Assembly (NCBI GenBank): GCA_030620375.1
Contig: JAUXEW010000142.1
Span: 1-7,608 of the forward strand
DNA: 7,608 nt
DNA from: Desulfobacteraceae bacterium
Lineage (GTDB): Bacteria; Desulfobacterota; Desulfobacteria; Desulfobacterales; UBA5616
Direction of reading: 5' to 3'
Part shown: positions 1-7,289 of the stretch, one piece after another
How positions within the stretch are numbered: the first letter of the stretch is position 1
Layout of the letters: every line of letters begins with the position of its first letter
Translations under genes and position numbers: made by a program
Notes under the pieces: model-generated
Database searches by the model: none
Told to the model about the DNA's origin: nothing
Seen by the model: the letters and a program-made list of their open reading frames with translations, nothing else

Positions 1-299
1 ATGTTGCCTACACCCGGTCCAACCGTGGCATAGCAGACACCGGGCTTTCGGGTAACTTTGGAGTAGGCTTCGGCAGCATACCCAGCGCTCTGTTCGTGAC
101 GGACAGTGATGGTTTTAATGCCGGCATTGCTCATTTCATCCACCATCATCCAGATGTGACCGCCGGAAACACCGAAAGCGATTTCCACGCCGTGTTCGAC
201 TAAGGCATCGGCAAGGTAGGTGCTGGGATTCGGGTGATGCTCCAATTCTCCATGCGGAATTTCCTGGCCAGATAATTTTTCTTTTTGATCGGTTGCCAT
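1..299 (-). CDS. Thiamine-diphosphate-dependent enzyme, N-terminal (PYR) domain, partial
   Basis: Only the first 99 codons are in the window; the gene runs off the left edge. After a polar leader of about 25 residues the translation follows the N-terminal pyrimidine-binding domain of the acetolactate synthase / oxalyl-CoA decarboxylase / 2-hydroxyacyl-CoA lyase superfamily: ALVEHGVEIAFGVSGGHIW (32-50), then RHEQSAGYAAEAYS (67-80), then GVCYATVGPGVGN (87-99). E69 in RHEQ is the family's conserved glutamate that activates the thiamine aminopyrimidine ring. The enzymes cleave or join bonds next to a carbonyl, usually on 2-oxo or 2-hydroxy acids or acyl-CoAs, in the cytoplasm. The ATG at 299 is preceded by AAAGGA seven bases upstream, which supports this start. 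It lies 45 bases after the lyase-like gene, so co-transcription is likely. The substrate and subfamily cannot be fixed without the cofactor and C-terminal domains. Confidence 0.88.
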   Translation of the reverse strand, partial: MATDQKEKLSGQEIPHGELEHHPNPSTYLADALVEHGVEIAFGVSGGHIWMMVDEMSNAGIKTITVRHEQSAGYAAEAYSKVTRKPGVCYATVGPGVGN

Positions 300-344
300 G
301 TTTGATTCCTTTCTCTGTAAAGTTTATAAAATTATTAACCAAAG

Positions 345-1601
345 CTATTCATTATTTGGGTCATCTTCTTCAAAAAACTCGATTTTTACGTACTCGTCAT
401 CAGAATCATCGGTTTTTCCAAATTTAAAGGTACGGCCCGTAAATTCTCTTTCAATAAATTCTTTTGACGCAGGGATATACTTTTCCGGGGATGCCCAAAA
501 CATCTGAGGCGGTCCGTACGGAGGAATATGCTCCAGGCTGTTGGGCGGTATGCACCATTCCACGGGATATTTTATGGGCCTGCCCGACTTTGTTGTCCAA
601 ACCGGTAAAGAACGCTGCATAGTCCATTCAAACACTCTTCCCAGCTGCAGCAACAGGTCGATATCTATACCGGTTTCGATTCCCATCTCGTCCAGCATCA
701 CCAGGCAGTCTTCCGTCGGACAATTGCCGACTTCCCAGGAATTGGTATAAAGCGGGCCACTTCCTTTTCCGGGTGTGCCTTCCACCATAAAAGCCGGTTG
801 CCCGCCACCCATACCCAGGGATGTTTCGATAATCCGCGCGCCGGCCAGGATGCAGGCAAAGGTGTTGGATATTGACATTCCTCTGCATTCGTGGAAATGG
901 GCCACCCTGAATTTAATCTGATCATCATATTTTCCGTACCGATCTACCATGGTCGACATATATTCATACGACCGTCTTGGGTTGGATTCTCCGGTAGTGT
1001 CACAGGGAGTAAAATTCTTTATGCCGTGATCAAGTCCCCAATCCATGAGTTCTAAGGTGTTTTCAATGCCCACAGGCCCGGAAATGGGTGATCCGTACAC
1101 GCACGCTATCGCCATGTCTATTTCAAAGCCGTTTGCTTCGGCAATTTTGATGAAGTCCGGAATCTGTGCCAGGTATTCTTTCCGGGTTCTACCGGAGTTT
1201 CTGCGGCCGTGAAGATCTTCAGAAGAAATGGTGAACGCGACGCTATTCGGCGGATACCCTTTTTGAGCCATATCTGCTGCACGTTCAAAAGCCTTTTTGG
1301 TCATACCGTAACATTTCAAATCGGGTTTTTCTTCTTGAACAATTTTAAGTTTATGGACTCTTTCCAAAACTTCTTCGGCGTCTCTGGATTGTGTGAGAAG
1401 CGCCGGATGTCCGAAGTTAGTCACTTCTATATATTTGTATCCGGCTCGCACGAGCTGATCGGCGTACCAGATCTTTGCATCGGTTGGAACTATGGTCGAG
1501 GCGTGTTGCAGGCCGTCTCTTAATAAAAGTTCAAGCATGGTTATTTCTTTTGGAAGAACCCCTTTTATTTCAACGCCTTCTTCAGCTTTTGTTGGATTCA
1601 T
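345..1601 (-). CDS. HMG-CoA-lyase-like DRE-TIM metallolyase, divergent active site
   Basis: This 418-residue protein is a TIM-barrel enzyme of the HMG-CoA lyase / pyruvate carboxyltransferase (DRE-TIM) superfamily, which does aldol- or Claisen-type cleavage or condensation with a divalent metal. Visible family marks are RDGLQ (28-32, catalytic Arg and metal-binding Asp), IEVTNF (58-63, matching IETTSF), CDTTG (200-204), AHFHECRG (234-241, metal ligands H235 and H237) and GN..TED (292-298, metal ligand N293). HMG-CoA lyase has a catalytic Cys in GLGGCPYA; here the matching stretch is GMGGGQPA (263-270), so the Cys is Gly267 or is displaced. About 20 extra residues follow before N293, and roughly 90 residues extend the C terminus beyond a typical 300-residue HMG-CoA lyase, ending in an acidic tail. 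True HMG-CoA lyase activity is therefore doubtful. The ATG at 1601 has AAGGAAAGGGGG just upstream. Family certain; reaction unknown. Confidence 0.88.
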   Translation of the reverse strand: MNPTKAEEGVEIKGVLPKEITMLELLLRDGLQHASTIVPTDAKIWYADQLVRAGYKYIEVTNFGHPALLTQSRDAEEVLERVHKLKIVQEEKPDLKCYGMTKKAFERAADMAQKGYPPNSVAFTISSEDLHGRRNSGRTRKEYLAQIPDFIKIAEANGFEIDMAIACVYGSPISGPVGIENTLELMDWGLDHGIKNFTPCDTTGESNPRRSYEYMSTMVDRYGKYDDQIKFRVAHFHECRGMSISNTFACILAGARIIETSLGMGGGQPAFMVEGTPGKGSGPLYTNSWEVGNCPTEDCLVMLDEMGIETGIDIDLLLQLGRVFEWTMQRSLPVWTTKSGRPIKYPVEWCIPPNSLEHIPPYGPPQMFWASPEKYIPASKEFIEREFTGRTFKFGKTDDSDDEYVKIEFFEEDDPNNE

Positions 1602-1671
1602 TTTTCCCCCTTTCCTTACTTGGCATATGTGTGGGTTGAAATTAATTGTTTTCGGCTTTTTTCATTCTTTT

Positions 1672-1705
1672 TTCACCACGGAGATCACAGCGTACACAGA
1701 GAAAA
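1672..1705. repeat. Degenerate CTCTGTG-type dispersed repeat
   Basis: Read on the minus strand, the short gap between two genes contains TTCTCTGTGTACGCTGTG followed by ATCTCCGTGGTGAA. This is built from repeats of a CTSYGTG-like heptamer roughly every nine bases. Similar CTCTGTG..CTCTGTGGTGAA strings recur in intergenic regions of many proteobacterial and related genomes, from my general knowledge. I see no hairpin, so it is not an obvious terminator. Its function is unknown. The rest of the 1602-1710 gap is AT-rich with no convincing promoter. Confidence 0.4.
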
Positions 1706-1710
1706 TAGGG

Positions 1711-1941
1711 TTACCCGGTGGTCTTTACGTCAACAACCCAAGTCCCTTCCAGCTCGTATGCATCCGATTTTGCGACCAGGGTCTCTTCACCTCCCAGCTC
1801 CAACGGTCGTCCGGCAGGTGAATATATTCTGAATCGATCCCCATTTTTTAAGACAGACATGGTAACCTCTCGCCATTTATTCATTCCCATATCTTTAAAT
1901 ATTTTCCGTGAATCTTTAGCTTCTTTAAGAATCTTTTTCAT
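1711..1941 (-). CDS. Small conserved-looking protein of unknown function (76 aa)
   Basis: I do not recognise this family. The main support that it is a real gene is an excellent ribosome binding site, AGAGGTGA six bases before the ATG at 1941, together with its position in line with the other genes, 47 bases after the fusion gene and 109 before the lyase-like gene. The protein starts with a basic helix-like segment (KKILKEAKDSRKIFKDMG, 2-19) followed by a segment with alternating hydrophobic residues that looks like a small all-beta domain: MSVLKNGDRFRIYSPAG (28-44), then EETLVAKSDAYELEGTWVVDV (52-72). There are no Cys, no signal peptide and no membrane segment, so it is probably cytoplasmic. 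The LKNGDRFRI turn resembles small beta-barrel folds, but that is only an impression. It could be an accessory or binding subunit for one of the neighbouring enzymes. Confidence 0.72.
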   Translation of the reverse strand: MKKILKEAKDSRKIFKDMGMNKWREVTMSVLKNGDRFRIYSPAGRPLELGGEETLVAKSDAYELEGTWVVDVKTTG

Positions 1942-1988
1942 ATGCTTTCACCTCTTTTTTCGTCGCCTCAAGAAAGACTCCCCTTATA

Positions 1989-4076
1989 TCATTTAATGGA
2001 TTTATTTTCCAACCATTTGGAAACGATCTTCCGTGCTGCTTTCTCGGGTTCTATCTTCTGTCGGGAAACATCTTCCACTAAAAGGTCAAATTCCTCGATC
2101 TTTTGGAAATCATTCCAAAATGCCTTTGAAAATTCCGCTTCAACACGATGCCGCAATTCATCGGCGACCTGTTTTTTTATCTTTTGGCTCAATGTCTGAT
2201 CTGATTCGAACGGATCAAAAAATTCCATTACAATTCGATATTCGTCGGTGTCGGTTACTGAAATTTTGGCGTTGGGATACCGCTTCCGAAAAACCTGGAG
2301 CATTGGCATATTTTCTTTCATGACGGTCGCGGCGAATCGTTTATAGCCATTTTTTAGAGCAATCTTTTCAAGTTGTTGAAGCAGGTAGGAAGCGATTCCC
2401 ATTCCCTGGTATTCTTCACCCACGATAAAGGCAACTTCAGCGCTGTCATTTTCTCCTTCCGCATAGGATCCAATGGCTTTTATCTCCTTATGTCCGCCTG
2501 TCTGGACACGGCCGATTAGGGACATGTTCTTTCGATAATCAACTTTTGCCCATTCCATCTGGACCACTTCATGTGAAAACAGTTTCATATCATAGAAAAA
2601 TCTTAAATAGATGGTCTGTTCCTGCAGGGAGTAAAAAAAGTTTCGGAAATCAAATTCATCCGACGGTAATATCGGTCTGAATTCTAATGTTTTTCCGTTT
2701 GGTAACGTCAGCGTACTTTTATAGTCTTCGATGAAAATGAGATCTTCCTGTGAAGGCGGAAGCTGATCAGAAAATATATACCGGCGCTTTTTTGCCGACT
2801 CGATGAGTTCAGCACGGAATTTGGGGTGCGCAATCTGCGTCAGTTCCATCACCCGCTGGTAAATGCCCTTCCCCTGAAGCTCCGCAATCCCATACTCCGT
2901 AACCACAAAATTAACATCTCCTCGAGTCGTGGCAACACCGGCACCTTCACTTAGTGTGGGAACAATACGAGAAACCGTCCCTTTCTTAGCCGTAGACGGA
3001 AGGGCAATAATTGAAAATCCTCCCTTTGACATAGAACAACCGCGCAGAAAATCTACCTGGTCACCAATGCCGCTGTAAAATAGCTGGCCCATTGAATCTG
3101 AACAGACCTGTCCGGTCAAATCAATTTCCAGCGCTGAACTTATGGAAACCATATTGTCATTTCGGGCAATTTGCATGGGATCGTTAACAAAATCCGAAGA
3201 TCGAAAATAAAACATGGGATTTCGATCCACATACCGGTAAATCTTCTCAGACCCCATGCACATGGAAGCTACCACCATTTCGGGAAGCAGTGTCTTTTTT
3301 CTGTTCGTGATAACCCCCTTCTTAAATAAGGGCAAAAAGGCGTCGGTGATCAACTGCGTGTGAATTCCAAGATCTTTCTTGTTGTCTAGATACCGTAATA
3401 TGGAAAGGGGAAGAAATCCGAACCCGATTTGAAGGGTGGCGCCGTCATCCACCAGTTGAGCCACATAATGTCCGATTCTTTCCGTAATTTCTTTTTCTCT
3501 GCTGGTACCGGTCCGAACGGTTTGAACCAGCTGTTCTTCATGCCAGACCAAATAATCGATTTCATCTACATGAACAAAAGTAGCGCCAAATGTTCTCGGC
3601 ATCTTTGGATTAACCTGTGCAATAACCAGCTTTGCATTTTCCATCCCCGCACGGGTAATATCAACCGATATCCCCAAACTGCAATATCCGAATTCATCCG
3701 GCGGGCTGACCTGGATCAGGGCAACGTCTATACCAATCTGTTGACTTTTAAATAGATGGGGAATTTTTGAGATGTAGGCAGGAATGTAGTCTATTTTTCC
3801 TTGAAAAGCCGCATCGCGCATATTGCTGCTGATAAAAAAAAGCTTTAAGGAGAATCGTTTTAGAAACGCTTCATCATTAACATAGGTAGCCAGCGACCAT
3901 GACAGCATCTGGAAAATCACCATATCATACAAGCTCTTATCCGCTATCATAGCCTTGATTAAAGGCGCGGGCTCACCCCCGCCTGAGCCTATAAAAACAC
4001 GGCTGCCGCTGGTGATCTTTGAGATCGCCGCTTGTGCACTTACAAGCTTTTCCGGACAGTATTGATGCAAGTCCAT
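1989..4076 (-). CDS. CoA-transferase / GNAT acetyltransferase fusion protein
   Basis: This is a 695-residue, three-part cytoplasmic protein. Residues about 5-435 form an acetyl-CoA hydrolase/transferase (4-hydroxybutyrate CoA-transferase-like) domain, with GSGGGEPAPLI (30-40), LQIGFG (215-220), SGIGDQVDFLRG (335-346), ALPSTAKKGTVSRIVP (358-373) and VVTEYGIAEL (391-400). Such enzymes move CoA between acids. The family's catalytic Glu, in the HTE motif, is replaced by Gln246 here within LGIHTQLITDA (237-247 region). Residues about 464-620 are a Pat-like GNAT domain with the start LEFRPILPSDE, an AEVAF strand (E547) and the acetyl-CoA loop QGMGIA (557-562). Residues about 625-695 are a charged, helix-rich tail with no recognised family. 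The frame stays open to a TTG at 4124, overlapping the upstream ligase, but I prefer the ATG at 4076: AGGGGGAAGG lies just before it and the extra 16 residues are unlike the family. Whether the transferase half is active is uncertain. Confidence 0.92.
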   Translation of the reverse strand: MDLHQYCPEKLVSAQAAISKITSGSRVFIGSGGGEPAPLIKAMIADKSLYDMVIFQMLSWSLATYVNDEAFLKRFSLKLFFISSNMRDAAFQGKIDYIPAYISKIPHLFKSQQIGIDVALIQVSPPDEFGYCSLGISVDITRAGMENAKLVIAQVNPKMPRTFGATFVHVDEIDYLVWHEEQLVQTVRTGTSREKEITERIGHYVAQLVDDGATLQIGFGFLPLSILRYLDNKKDLGIHTQLITDAFLPLFKKGVITNRKKTLLPEMVVASMCMGSEKIYRYVDRNPMFYFRSSDFVNDPMQIARNDNMVSISSALEIDLTGQVCSDSMGQLFYSGIGDQVDFLRGCSMSKGGFSIIALPSTAKKGTVSRIVPTLSEGAGVATTRGDVNFVVTEYGIAELQGKGIYQRVMELTQIAHPKFRAELIESAKKRRYIFSDQLPPSQEDLIFIEDYKSTLTLPNGKTLEFRPILPSDEFDFRNFFYSLQEQTIYLRFFYDMKLFSHEVVQMEWAKVDYRKNMSLIGRVQTGGHKEIKAIGSYAEGENDSAEVAFIVGEEYQGMGIASYLLQQLEKIALKNGYKRFAATVMKENMPMLQVFRKRYPNAKISVTDTDEYRIVMEFFDPFESDQTLSQKIKKQVADELRHRVEAEFSKAFWNDFQKIEEFDLLVEDVSRQKIEPEKAARKIVSKWLENKSIK

Positions 4077-4079
4077 GGC

Positions 4080-4089
4080 CCTTCCCCCT
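4080..4089 (-). promoter_or_regulatory. Ribosome binding site deciding the fusion-gene start
   Basis: On the minus strand AGGGGGAAGGGCC directly precedes the ATG at 4076. This purine-rich, Shine-Dalgarno-like run favours that ATG over the upstream in-frame TTG at 4124, which lies inside the preceding ligase gene. It leaves a 20-base gap after the ligase stop codon, typical of tightly coupled operon genes. Confidence 0.6.
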
Positions 4090-4096
4090 GTTAAAT

Positions 4097-5668
4097 CTAA
4101 ATCTTTCTTTCCTGGCCTTCCCAATACGGACTTTTCAATATCCGTTTTAAAATTTTTCCGGTGGCCGTTCGGGGGTATTCATCCACAAAATCAATAGACC
4201 GTGGACACTTATACCCGGCCAGATTTTCTTTGCAATACGCTAGAATTTCCCGTTCGCTGATGGTTTCTCCCTCTCTGAGTTTCACCACAGCCTTAACCTC
4301 TTCTCCGAAATCTTCATGAGGCACACCGATCACCGCTACTTCGGATACCGGGGAAAGCTGTGCGATAATTTCCTCAATTTCAGCGGGGTAGATATTTTCT
4401 CCACCGGAAATAATCATATCATGCTTGCGATCAACCAGATAATAATATCCTTCCTCATCACAATAGGCGACATCTCCCGCAGTTGACCATTCACCGTTAA
4501 TAGCTGATGCGGTTTTTTCCGGTTCCTTATAGTATCCAATGAAGGCAGACCGGGTTTTTGCCCACAAGACACCCTGCCGGCCGGGTTCGGAAACCCTATT
4601 TCCATCTTCATCGATCAGCCGAATGTCTATCCCGGGATTGGGCTGCCCGATACTTCTGACCTTTCGCATCTGGTCTTTATGTCGCAAGGTGGTCAACGCA
4701 CCGGTTTCAGTAGAACCGTACCCCTCACTAAACCGAACATTTTTAAAAAATTCAAGGGCGGCTTCCTTGGTTTTTGTTAATAACGGTGCGGATGAACTTC
4801 CCAAAGAGGTGAGCGAACTGATGTCATATTTATTTTTAATTTCATCCGGAAGTTCCAGAATCCGGGTGATCATGGTAGGCACCATAGAGCTGGTGGTAAC
4901 CTTCTCTCTATCGATAATCTGCAACACTTTTTCAGGGTCGAATTTTCCCGAAGGAAAGATAACATTGGTGCCCCCCACCCAAAAGGTGATCAATGTTGCC
5001 CAGACACTGTTGGAATGGCATATCGGAATGATAGCCAGCAAAACCCGGTCGGCCAGGTTGATATGAGGTTTCCCGGCGGTTCGTACAAAAACATTTTTTA
5101 CGATATCCATGGTTCCCCGAATCGTGTTCATCGCCCCTTTGGGAAACCCTGTCGTCCCGGATGTATACCCGAAATAAAAAATGTCACTTTCCTTCTGATC
5201 GACACTATCCGGCTCATAAGTCGGATTTCCCTCAAGCAGGTCCTCATAATTCAAATACCCTTCAGGTGTCTGATCCTTGGGGCCGACAATGAAAATATGT
5301 TCCTTTTTTATTAAGGGAATGTTTTTCGGATTAATTTTATCGAACAGTTCAACGCCGACAAACAACGCCACAGAATCTGAGTTATTAATAACATATTCCA
5401 GTTCAGCGGGAGTCAGCCGGAAATTAATAGGCACGGAAATCATACCTGCCCGCGACAGCGCGTGATAAATCTCCAGGAATTCGATGTGGTTGTACATAAT
5501 AATCGATATCTTATCCAGGCGATTATATCCCCTTTTTAAAATTGCATGGGCAAGCTGGTTGGCCCTGGTGTTGAGTTCTTCATAGGTAACACTTTTGTCC
5601 TCAAAGACAGCCGCTACTTTTTGTGGGCTTCGCCAGGAATTTATTCTTAAACCGTCTGCCAGATTCAC
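4097..5668 (-). CDS. AMP-dependent acyl-CoA synthetase (second of tandem pair)
   Basis: An adenylate-forming ligase (ANL superfamily) that would activate a carboxylic acid with ATP to an acyl-AMP and then an acyl-CoA. From the GTG start it is 523 residues, a normal length. Motifs in order: P-loop YTSGTTGFPKG (168-178), HSNSVW (218-223) near the acyl pocket, GYGSTET (316-322), the ATP-ribose Asp in AGD (397-399), hinge DRKHDMIISGGENIYP (413-428), and PRTATGK (499-505) whose K505 is the catalytic and potentially acetylated lysine of a PX4GK motif. An ATG at 5680 gives four more residues (MEEE) but has no ribosome binding site, whereas GGAGGA sits five bases before the GTG at 5668; the GTG also aligns better with the upstream paralogue. 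The acyl substrate is not evident; a FadD-like medium, aryl or branched acid is possible. Confidence 0.93.
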   Translation of the reverse strand: MNLADGLRINSWRSPQKVAAVFEDKSVTYEELNTRANQLAHAILKRGYNRLDKISIIMYNHIEFLEIYHALSRAGMISVPINFRLTPAELEYVINNSDSVALFVGVELFDKINPKNIPLIKKEHIFIVGPKDQTPEGYLNYEDLLEGNPTYEPDSVDQKESDIFYFGYTSGTTGFPKGAMNTIRGTMDIVKNVFVRTAGKPHINLADRVLLAIIPICHSNSVWATLITFWVGGTNVIFPSGKFDPEKVLQIIDREKVTTSSMVPTMITRILELPDEIKNKYDISSLTSLGSSSAPLLTKTKEAALEFFKNVRFSEGYGSTETGALTTLRHKDQMRKVRSIGQPNPGIDIRLIDEDGNRVSEPGRQGVLWAKTRSAFIGYYKEPEKTASAINGEWSTAGDVAYCDEEGYYYLVDRKHDMIISGGENIYPAEIEEIIAQLSPVSEVAVIGVPHEDFGEEVKAVVKLREGETISEREILAYCKENLAGYKCPRSIDFVDEYPRTATGKILKRILKSPYWEGQERKI

Positions 5669-5671
5669 TTC

Positions 5672-5678
5672 TTCCTCC
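5672..5678 (-). promoter_or_regulatory. Ribosome binding site favouring a GTG start
   Basis: On the minus strand the sequence reads ATGGAGGAAGAAGTG. The GGAGGA core is well placed for the GTG at 5668, while the ATG at 5680 that overlaps it has only ATACAAGA upstream. The start is therefore more likely the GTG, 27 bases after the stop of the preceding ligase gene. Confidence 0.5.
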
Positions 5679-5695
5679 ATTCTTGTATTGATGGG

Positions 5696-7240
5696 TTATA
5701 TTTTTACGTCGCGTCCTTCCCAGTATTTATCCCGAATTTTACGCTTAAGAATTTTACCCATGGGATTTAAGGGCAAGGATTCCCAGAAATCAACCGACTT
5801 GGGACATTTATAAGCCGCCAGATGTTCTTTGGTATAAGCAATGATCTCTTCTTCGGTGATGTTAACCCCCGACACCGGCACCACAACCGCCTTAACCGCT
5901 TCGCCCCACTTTTCATCAGGAACGCCGATGACGGCCGCCTGCTGAACCTTAGGATGCTGGGCCAGCACGTCATCCACTTCGGTGGGATAAACATTTTCTC
6001 CACCGGAAATAATCATGTCGTGTTTGCGGTCCACGATATAGTAGAATCCTTCTTCATCCATCATGGCCATGTCCCCTACTGAGACATATTCTCCGCGGAA
6101 GGCTTTGGCATTGACGTCGGGTTGATTATAATAACCCTCAAACATCCCCGTTGTGATGGCAAAAAGCTCACCCACCTCACCGGCTTTGCAGTCATTACCG
6201 TCTGCGTCCAAAATTCTGATCCGGCAGAAGGGCGCGGCCTTTCCGCAACTACGGATCTTCCGATACATGTCCTTTGGATGCAGCCCCGTAACGCCCCCGG
6301 TTTCAGTTGCACCATAGCCTTCGTGTAATTCCACGTTTTTAAAGAAATCTAAAATCATCTTCTTGGTTTGTGTCATGAGGGGGGCCGAAGAACAGAGGAT
6401 CGTATTTAACGAGCTGATATCATACCGCTCCTTATCTTCGACCATCAATATCAGGCTGTACATGGTGGGAACCATTGAGCTAAAGGTAATTTTTTCTCTT
6501 TGGATAATCTCTAAAATCTCCCGGGGGTCAAATCCGCCGGAGGGATAAATATAGGTGGTCGCCCCATTAAAAACACCCCCCAGACCAAACCAGATGGAGT
6601 TTGAATGAAAGATGGGCATGATCATTAGATTAACGGTGTCCGGGGTAAAATGCCCTGTATTCATGACCAATAGAATGTTCGCTCGGTGAGATCGCATGGC
6701 CCCCTTGGGTCGCCCCGTTGTTCCGGAAGTATATCCGATATACCAGGTACTGGTCTCGTCGATCCTGATTTCAGGATCTTCGGGACTTGAATCGGCCAGC
6801 AAATCCTCATAAACCGTGTCATCCGACCTGCCTTGTCCACCGAAAGCAATGGTGTCGCCCTCCCCGACTTTTTCAAAATCATCGCGGACATTACTGATAA
6901 TGTCTTTGAATTGAGTTTCGTATATCAAGGCCCGGCTGTCGGAATGGTTAACAATGTGGATGATTTCAGGACCGACAAATCGAAAGCTAATCGGCACGGC
7001 GACCATACCGGCTTTTCCTATGGCAAACAGGATTTCAAAGTACTCGATGCAATTGAAGCCCATGATGGCAATATGATCACCGGGCTGGTATCCCTTTGCC
7101 AGAAGCCCGTTTGCCAGTCGATTCACCCGCTCTTCAAAATCGGCATAAGTGATCCGCCGGTCTTTAAATATAAATGCAATTTTATCCGGCAGGCTTCGAG
7201 CGCTCGCCCTCAGGGCATCACCGACAACAAGACGTGGCAT
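5696..7240 (-). CDS. AMP-dependent acyl-CoA synthetase (first of tandem pair)
   Basis: This 514-residue protein is a second ANL-superfamily acid:CoA ligase and the first gene after the candidate promoter. Diagnostic motifs are P-loop YTSGTTGRPKG (170-180), HSNSIW (212-217), GYGATET (308-314), GD at 389-390, hinge DRKHDMIISGGENVYP (404-419) and PLNPMGK (490-496), with K496 as the catalytic lysine in a PX4GK motif. All expected catalytic residues are present, so the enzyme should be active. It resembles the next gene along its whole length: both share HSNS[IV]W, FFKNV..(H/S)EGYG[AS]TETG and a YWEG..KI ending, pointing to an old duplication. Substrate unknown, likely a short, medium or aromatic acid. 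The ATG at 7240 is preceded by GAGGAG nine bases upstream, a good start. Fifteen to 27 bases separate it from the next gene, so the two are surely co-transcribed. Confidence 0.95.
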   Translation of the reverse strand: MPRLVVGDALRASARSLPDKIAFIFKDRRITYADFEERVNRLANGLLAKGYQPGDHIAIMGFNCIEYFEILFAIGKAGMVAVPISFRFVGPEIIHIVNHSDSRALIYETQFKDIISNVRDDFEKVGEGDTIAFGGQGRSDDTVYEDLLADSSPEDPEIRIDETSTWYIGYTSGTTGRPKGAMRSHRANILLVMNTGHFTPDTVNLMIMPIFHSNSIWFGLGGVFNGATTYIYPSGGFDPREILEIIQREKITFSSMVPTMYSLILMVEDKERYDISSLNTILCSSAPLMTQTKKMILDFFKNVELHEGYGATETGGVTGLHPKDMYRKIRSCGKAAPFCRIRILDADGNDCKAGEVGELFAITTGMFEGYYNQPDVNAKAFRGEYVSVGDMAMMDEEGFYYIVDRKHDMIISGGENVYPTEVDDVLAQHPKVQQAAVIGVPDEKWGEAVKAVVVPVSGVNITEEEIIAYTKEHLAAYKCPKSVDFWESLPLNPMGKILKRKIRDKYWEGRDVKI

Positions 7241-7261
7241 TTGTCTTTTCTCCTCTTACGA

Positions 7262-7278
7262 TTGCATTGTTTTTGCAA
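7262..7278. promoter_or_regulatory. Small palindrome, possible operator
   Basis: TTGCA and TGCAA form a perfect 5-bp inverted repeat separated by seven bases. It lies downstream of the candidate -10 and about 20 bases before the first ligase start, where a repressor could act. The arms are short and AT-rich, so chance is possible; no regulator family is recognised. Confidence 0.25.
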
Positions 7279-7289
7279 CATACTGCGGT

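Noticed and set aside
4077..4124. TTG start extending the fusion protein by 16 residues
   Set aside because: It overlaps the upstream ligase, has a weaker start codon and adds a Gly/Lys-rich segment unlike the family. The ATG at 4076 has a strong ribosome binding site.
4539..5066. 175-codon plus-strand open frame
   Set aside because: It is fully antisense to the second ligase, whose motifs are clear, and its translation resembles no family.
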